Positions 12,988 through 17,362 of a stretch of DNA of 17,362 bases are shown here, piece by piece (the stretch's first letter is position 1; every line of letters starts with the position of its first letter). Under the pieces are notes generated by a model. That model searched no databases. It was not told the origin of the DNA and was given only the letters and a program-made list of their open reading frames with translations. Source of the DNA: Candidatus Nomurabacteria bacterium (lineage in GTDB: Bacteria; Patescibacteriota; Minisyncoccia; Phycocordibacterales; UBA9973); assembly GCA_023267415.1 (NCBI GenBank), contig JAHFNM010000016.1, positions 1-17,362 on the forward strand, read 5' to 3'. A program made the translations under genes and the position numbers.

Positions 12988-13015
12988 TTGACACTCGGGA
13001 AAATTGGAGTATACT
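12988..13015 (+). promoter_or_regulatory. Strong rpoBC promoter
   Basis: A perfect TTGACA (12988-12993), 16-nt spacer, TATACT (13010-13015). The predicted start is near 13022, about 288 nt before the rpoB ATG. The stretch 12894-12987 upstream holds no gene or repeat that I can see. Confidence 0.8.
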
Positions 13016-13021
13016 TTCCCC

Positions 13022-13309
13022 ACTACGGACTGATTGAGTTTTAGTTGTTATTCGTAGCCTTTAGCAGCTAAACACAGCGCCCCACGCTGTCGGTGAGCAC
13101 AAGATAATAATGAGCCGAAGCAAGCTCTGTGAAGGAGAAAGGTTTGCCTCGTCTTTTTTGCGTTTTGTGGGAACTTAGAACTTGCAGAAATAGATGCAGT
13201 CCGCGACGCAAGCGAGCTTACGACTAAAATGTACTCCTCTGTACATTGCAGGAGTAAACGAGCGCAGCAACAAAGGAATGCGCTATTTGTGTAAGTTATA
13301 AATAACGAT
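13022..13309 (+). promoter_or_regulatory. Long structured rpoB leader, candidate cis-regulatory RNA
   Basis: No long gene lies here. Visible structure: CTACG/CGTAG (13023-13027 with 13053-13057), TTTAG-CAG-CTAAA (about 13060-13072), ACAGCG-CCCCA-CGCTGT (13074-13090), and GAGC/GCTC (13112-13127 region). Near the 3' end are two perfect hairpins that share bases and exclude each other: AATGTAC/GTACATT (13228-13234 with 13241-13247) and TACTCCT/AGGAGTA (13232-13238 with 13250-13256). AGCGC/GCGCT (13261-13265 with 13280-13284) follows. Two short ORFs (13110-13178 and 13194-13301) also lie here. It matches no RNA family I know; RNase P RNA, tmRNA, SRP RNA and 6S signatures were looked for and not found. 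Confidence 0.55.
13297..13302 (+). promoter_or_regulatory. Possible second -10 directly upstream of rpoB
   Basis: TATAAA with its end 7 nt from the ATG at 13310, so a transcript starting here would be leaderless. No convincing -35 is seen. Confidence 0.25.
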
Positions 13310-16300
13310 ATGTCGATTCATACAAGTGGGCCTCGCCCGAAGAAGTACTTCCAAAAGTACAAGGCGTCACTCGCAGAGTTTCCGGATCTGCTCGAAATGC
13401 AGATTCGATCGTTCAAAGATTTGGTAGAGCATGGTATCGGAGAAATTTTTAAGGAATTTTCTCCTATTTCCGATTACTCGGGCAAGAAATTCGAGCTCGA
13501 GTTTACTTCGTTCTCGCTTGGCGAGCCGAAGTGCGACGAGTTTTATGCGAAGCAGAACAAGCTTTCGTACGAGGCTCCACTCAAGGTGCAGGTCAAGCTT
13601 ACGAACAAGCTTGCCGGCGGAACCGCGAAGGAGCAGGAAATCTTCCTCTCTGACATTCCGGTCATGACCAATCACGGTACGTTTATCATCAACGGCGTCG
13701 AGCGCGTCATCGTGGCGCAGCTTGCACGTTCGTTTGGTATCTTCTTTACGGAAAACGAACTCAAGGGAAAAATGTACTTCGGAGCCAAGATCATCCCCGC
13801 CCGCGGAGTATGGATCGAAATCGATGCCGAAACAGACGGCGTTATTTACGTGCGCATCGACAAGAAACGCAAATTCCCAATCACCTCACTCCTTCGAGCG
13901 TTGGGAATGGCAACCGATGATGAGATCAAGGCCGCATTCGCAGACAACGAAGCTGTTGCAAGCGTGATCGCGACCTGTCTCGCAAAGGACACTGCCAAGA
14001 CTCCCGGCGATGCTACGATCGAAATGTACAAGCGCCTCCGCGACGGCGACCTTGCGACCGCGGACAACGCACGCGAGTTCATCACCGCGCTTTTCTCAAA
14101 AGACCGCTACGACCTTTCTCCTGTTGGACGATTCCGCTTCAACAAGCGCTTCAATCTCGACATGGGCGAAAAGGAACTCGATCGCCGAACCATTTCAAAA
14201 GAAGACCTCATCCAAGTAGTCAAATACATCGTTGAGCTCTCACATACTCCAGGCGCAAAGGCCGACGACATCGACCACCTCGCGCAGCGCCGCGTTCGCT
14301 ACGTGGGTGAACTTCTCGCGCAGAAGATCCGCGTGGGTATGACCCAGATCAAGCGCAACGTCCAGGACCGCATGTCTACTATAGACACCGCGGCTGCTTT
14401 GCCGATCCAGATCATCAACCAGCGCCCAATTCAGGCCCGCATCAAAGAGTTCTTCACGACCAACCAGCTCTCCCAGTTCATGAACCAGGAAAACCTCTTG
14501 GCCGAGATCGAGCACATCCGCATTCTCTCAGCGCTCGGACCCGGCGGTCTTACGCGCGAACGTGCAGGACTTGAAGTGCGCGACGTGCACACGTCTCACT
14601 ACGGCCGCGTCTGTCCGATCCACACTCCTGAAGGTCCGAACATCGGTCTCATCCTCCACCTTTCGATCTACGCACGCATCAACGATTTCGGTATCATCGA
14701 AACTCCATATGTAAAAGTCGTGAAGGGAAAAGTGACGAACGAAATCGTCTACCTCAACGCGCTTGAAGAAGAAAAGTACAACATCGCTCACGCTGCAAAC
14801 CCTGTCGACGACAAGGGTGTGCTCGTAGAAAAAGAAGTCGAAGCCCGCGTCAAAACCGAGCCAGGCCTCATCGCGCGCGAAGAAGTCGATTTCATCGACG
14901 TCGTGCCATACCAGGCATTCTCGATCGCGACTGCCATGGTCCCATTCCTCGAACACAATGACGCGAACCGCGCGCTCATGGGCTCGAACATGCAGAAGCA
15001 GGCAACCCCATGTCTCGTACCAAACGCTCCGCTCGTTTCGACCGGTATCGAAGAAAAGGCAGCTCCGTATTCAGGACGCCTCGTACTCGCCGAAGAAGCT
15101 GGTGAAGTCACCAAGATGGACGGTAAGCATATCGTGGTCAAGGGCAAGTCAGGCGTACGCGAATACCCACTCGTAAACTTTTCTCGTACCAACAACTTTA
15201 CTTCGTTCCATCAGCGCCCAGTTGTCGCCGTCGGACAGGATGTGAAGAAGGGCCAGCTCCTCGCCGACATGTCATCGTCTGACAACGGACAGATCGCGCT
15301 CGGACAGAACGTGCTCGTGGCATTTATGTCATGGGCCGGTTCGAACTATGAAGACGCGATCATTCTTTCTGACCGCTTGGTAAAAGACTCGGTCTTTACC
15401 TCGATCCATGTGGAAGAATTCATTTGTGTCGTGCGCGACACCAAGCTTGGGCCTGAGATCACCACACGCGACATTCCGAATGTGGGTGAAGGCAAGCTGA
15501 AAGACCTCGACGAAGAAGGCATCATCCGCATTGGTGCAGAAGTCCGCGAGAACGACATTCTCGTTGGTAAGATCACGCCAAAGGGCGAAACTGAACTCAC
15601 TCCGGAAGAGCGCTTGCTCCGTTCGATCTTCGCAGAAAAGGCTCGCGATGTGAAAGACACATCTATGCGTCTTGAACACGGAAAGCGCGGACGCATCATC
15701 GGCGTCAAGATCTTCTCTCGTGCAGAAGGACATCAGTTGGAATCAGGAATCATCAAAAAGGTTGTGATCGAAGTGGCTCAGCTTCGTAACGTATCGGTGG
15801 GCGACAAACTCGCAGGACGCCACGGAAACAAGGGAGTCATCTCGACGATCCTTCCTCAGGAAGAAATGCCATTCATGGCCGACGGAACTCCCGTTGACGT
15901 GATCCTCACTCCGCTCGGAGTTCCATCACGTATGAACCTTGGACAGATCTTGGAAATGCATCTCGGACTTGCAGCGAACACGCTCGGCTATCAGGCTGTC
16001 GTGCCTCCGTTTGCCGGCGCACGCGATGTTGAAATCAAGGAAGAACTCGTCAAAGCAGGATACCCAGAGTCTGGAGCCATCGCGCTCTACGACGGACGCA
16101 CCGGCGACAAGTTCCAGCAGGATGTTGCAGTGGGAATCATGTACATGCTCAAGCTGCACCACATGGTGGAAGACAAGATTCACATGCGCTCGATTGGGCC
16201 ATACAGCCTCATCACGCAGCAGCCGCTCGGCGGTAAGGCGCAGGGTGGAGGACAGCGCTTCGGAGAAATGGAAGTGTGGGCTCTCGAAGGTTACGGTGCA

Positions 16301-16516
16301 TCGCACACCCTTCGCGAAATGCTCACGGTAAAATCCGACGACATCATGGGACGCTCCCAGGCATTCGACGCCATCATCAAGGGCGAAGAGATCCCGGTCC
16401 CGAATACTCCAGCCTCATTCTCAGTCATGTTGAACTACCTCCGAGGACTTGCACTCGATGTAGATTTGCAGAAATCCGGTCGAATAGAAGTAGCTTCGAA
16501 AGAGGTAACTGAGTAA
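13310..16516 (+). CDS. rpoB: DNA-directed RNA polymerase subunit beta
   Basis: The beta subunit of the core RNA polymerase, 1068 residues from the ATG at 13310. It is short against E. coli (1342) and B. subtilis (about 1190), so the lineage-specific inserts are missing. Landmarks are intact: the rifampicin/fork region QLSQFMNQENLLAEIEHIRILSALGPGGL (about 386-414), RERAGLEVRDVHTSHYGRVCPIHTPEGPNIGL, the active-centre lysines in GDKLAGRHGNKGVIS, GVPSRMNLGQILE, and the C-terminal clamp-anchor QPLGGKAQGGGQRFGEMEVWALEGYGA. The pocket has Asn392 and Ile405 where E. coli has Asp516 and Arg529. Codon use is strongly biased. rpoC starts 22 nt after the stop, so the two are one operon. The genes rplJ/rplL are not upstream. 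No Shine-Dalgarno is present. Confidence 0.99.
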   Translation: MSIHTSGPRPKKYFQKYKASLAEFPDLLEMQIRSFKDLVEHGIGEIFKEFSPISDYSGKKFELEFTSFSLGEPKCDEFYAKQNKLSYEAPLKVQVKLTNKLAGGTAKEQEIFLSDIPVMTNHGTFIINGVERVIVAQLARSFGIFFTENELKGKMYFGAKIIPARGVWIEIDAETDGVIYVRIDKKRKFPITSLLRALGMATDDEIKAAFADNEAVASVIATCLAKDTAKTPGDATIEMYKRLRDGDLATADNAREFITALFSKDRYDLSPVGRFRFNKRFNLDMGEKELDRRTISKEDLIQVVKYIVELSHTPGAKADDIDHLAQRRVRYVGELLAQKIRVGMTQIKRNVQDRMSTIDTAAALPIQIINQRPIQARIKEFFTTNQLSQFMNQENLLAEIEHIRILSALGPGGLTRERAGLEVRDVHTSHYGRVCPIHTPEGPNIGLILHLSIYARINDFGIIETPYVKVVKGKVTNEIVYLNALEEEKYNIAHAANPVDDKGVLVEKEVEARVKTEPGLIAREEVDFIDVVPYQAFSIATAMVPFLEHNDANRALMGSNMQKQATPCLVPNAPLVSTGIEEKAAPYSGRLVLAEEAGEVTKMDGKHIVVKGKSGVREYPLVNFSRTNNFTSFHQRPVVAVGQDVKKGQLLADMSSSDNGQIALGQNVLVAFMSWAGSNYEDAIILSDRLVKDSVFTSIHVEEFICVVRDTKLGPEITTRDIPNVGEGKLKDLDEEGIIRIGAEVRENDILVGKITPKGETELTPEERLLRSIFAEKARDVKDTSMRLEHGKRGRIIGVKIFSRAEGHQLESGIIKKVVIEVAQLRNVSVGDKLAGRHGNKGVISTILPQEEMPFMADGTPVDVILTPLGVPSRMNLGQILEMHLGLAANTLGYQAVVPPFAGARDVEIKEELVKAGYPESGAIALYDGRTGDKFQQDVAVGIMYMLKLHHMVEDKIHMRSIGPYSLITQQPLGGKAQGGGQRFGEMEVWALEGYGASHTLREMLTVKSDDIMGRSQAFDAIIKGEEIPVPNTPASFSVMLNYLRGLALDVDLQKSGRIEVASKEVTE

Positions 16517-16538
16517 TCGCTAACCAAACTATATATCT

Positions 16539-17345
16539 ATGAAAACAATTGATACAAACACAGGTTTCGATTCCATCTCACTCAAGCTCGCGAGCCCAGA
16601 CCGCATCCGCGACTGGTCATACGGCGAGGTCACCAAGCCGGAGACGATCAACTACCGCACCGGACGCTCCGAGCGCGGCGGTCTCTTCGACGAGCGCATC
16701 TTCGGGCCGGAAAAAGACTACGAATGTTACTGCGGAAAATACCGACGCATCCGCTACAAGGACATCATCTGTGAAAAGTGTGGAGTGGAAGTCACTCGCT
16801 CTATCGTTCGACGCGACCGCATGGGCCACATCGAACTCGCTACTCCCGTAGCGCACATCTGGTTCCTCCGCGGTGTGCCATCTCGCATGTCCATCCTCCT
16901 CAATATCACGGCTACCGATCTCGAAAAGGTGATCTACTTCGCCGGATACATCGTGATGAAGGTCTACCAGGAAGAAAAAGACAAGATCCTCAAGAGCCTT
17001 GAAAACGAATACAAGACGAAGGTAAAATCTTCGGCTGATGAAGACACCAAGACCAAGCTCAAGGAACTCCTTATGACTGCAAAGAAGGAGATCGGCGAGA
17101 TCTACGAAGGAAAGGTTCTCACTGAGATCGCATACCACCGCTACAGCTTGAAGTACGGAACGTGCTTCGAGGCATCGATCGGTGCAGAAGCGATCTACTC
17201 AGTGCTCAAGAATCTTGATCTCAAAAAGCTCCAGGAAATTTCCGAGACTGCGCACGAAAAGGCATCTGCCGTCGAGCGCGAAAAACTCGAGAAGCGCCTC
17301 TCGCTCATCCGTTCGATGATCACTTCGGGCATCCGTCCTGAATAG
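16539..17345 (+). CDS. rpoC: DNA-directed RNA polymerase subunit beta', N-terminal part ending at an in-frame TAG
   Basis: The first 268 residues of beta' are clear. FDSISLKLASPDRIRDWSYGEVTKPETINYRT is the canonical start, the zinc site has Cys63, Cys65, Cys78 and Cys81, and ATPVAHIWFLRGVPSRM follows. A Lys/Glu-rich linker leads to RSMITSGIRPE. The frame then meets TAG (17343-17345) and continues ATG TTC CTC ACC GTC: the family reads PEWMFLTV here, so TAG replaces the Trp codon TGG by one base change. The frame is otherwise intact to the window end at 17362. An essential gene cannot normally end here. Sequence or assembly error near a contig end, strain variation, or a genuinely split subunit are the options. 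The expected full length exceeds 1100 residues; the rest lies outside the window. Confidence 0.9.
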   Translation: MKTIDTNTGFDSISLKLASPDRIRDWSYGEVTKPETINYRTGRSERGGLFDERIFGPEKDYECYCGKYRRIRYKDIICEKCGVEVTRSIVRRDRMGHIELATPVAHIWFLRGVPSRMSILLNITATDLEKVIYFAGYIVMKVYQEEKDKILKSLENEYKTKVKSSADEDTKTKLKELLMTAKKEIGEIYEGKVLTEIAYHRYSLKYGTCFEASIGAEAIYSVLKNLDLKKLQEISETAHEKASAVEREKLEKRLSLIRSMITSGIRPE

Positions 17346-17362
17346 ATGTTCCTCACCGTCAT

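Noticed and set aside
13131..13157. Possible attenuator terminator in the rpoB leader ending in a T6 run
   Set aside because: The best stem upstream of the T run has only three clean pairs plus an internal mismatch, too weak to call.
13022..13309. Known housekeeping RNA (RNase P RNA, tmRNA, SRP RNA, 6S) in the rpoB leader
   Set aside because: None of the conserved core sequences that I know for these RNAs is present.
17343..17345. Recoding of TAG as Trp (alternative genetic code)
   Set aside because: TAG ends the gene at 1195 and TGA ends the gene at 8131 in plausible places, and no TAG interrupts rpoB, typA or other long genes.
1..17362. CRISPR array, tRNA or rRNA genes, insertion sequence or prophage genes
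   Set aside because: No regularly spaced repeats, no cloverleaf or rRNA sequence, no transposase or phage protein motifs were seen.

Overview
The window looks like a fragment of a reduced bacterial genome of the Candidate Phyla Radiation (Patescibacteria), most likely a Parcubacteria-type lineage. The evidence is a very short RpoB (1068 residues), terse intergenic spaces, almost no Shine-Dalgarno sequences, a lone PurM-like gene without other purine genes, a stand-alone SWIB protein, and an HlyD/FtsX/ABC export set. The lineage is inferred from gene content; no 16S gene is present. The genetic code appears standard: TGA ends the ABC permease and TAG ends the small membrane protein gene.

Layout. 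Positions 1-659 (minus) hold the 5' part of an RNase R gene, divergent from a small four-helix membrane protein (746-1195). Next come rpsP (1273-1578) and khpA (1716-2030), each in its own promoter/terminator unit, then a PurM-family gene (2189-3292), the ribosome-associated GTPase gene typA (3463-5256), and a three-gene ABC exporter cluster: membrane fusion protein 5337-6833, FtsX-type permease 6854-8131, ATPase 8201-8884. A REP-like hairpin repeat lies between permease and ATPase. A small minus-strand gene (8935-9270) with a consensus promoter is divergent from a NUDIX-trmD pair (9374-10529). A SWIB gene (10655-10912), an unrecognised gene (11053-11616), a VOC/PhnB-like gene (11700-12164) and a convergent unrecognised minus-strand gene (12261-12827) follow. 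The right end is rpoB (13310-16516) and the start of rpoC (16539 onward), behind a strong promoter and a leader of nearly 290 nt.

How it works together. Most of the window is core information processing: transcription (rpoB, rpoC), translation (rpsP, khpA, typA, trmD), RNA decay (RNase R) and nucleotide-pool cleaning (NUDIX). The ABC cluster is probably an envelope export system. The genes at 2189-3292, 11053-11616 and 12261-12827 look AT-richer by eye and may be more recent or less constrained.

Most notable points: (1) rpoC has an in-frame TAG exactly where the family has the Trp of the conserved PEWM motif, 17 bases before the window end; (2) the rpoB leader has two perfect, mutually exclusive hairpins and two short ORFs; (3) 15 of 18 start codons have T at -1 (9 have AT), with almost no Shine-Dalgarno sequences and several promoters that predict leaderless mRNAs; (4) the RpoB rifampicin pocket has Asn and Ile at two classical contact positions; (5) the NUDIX protein is strikingly MTH1-like; (6) a REP-like element sits inside the ABC cluster.
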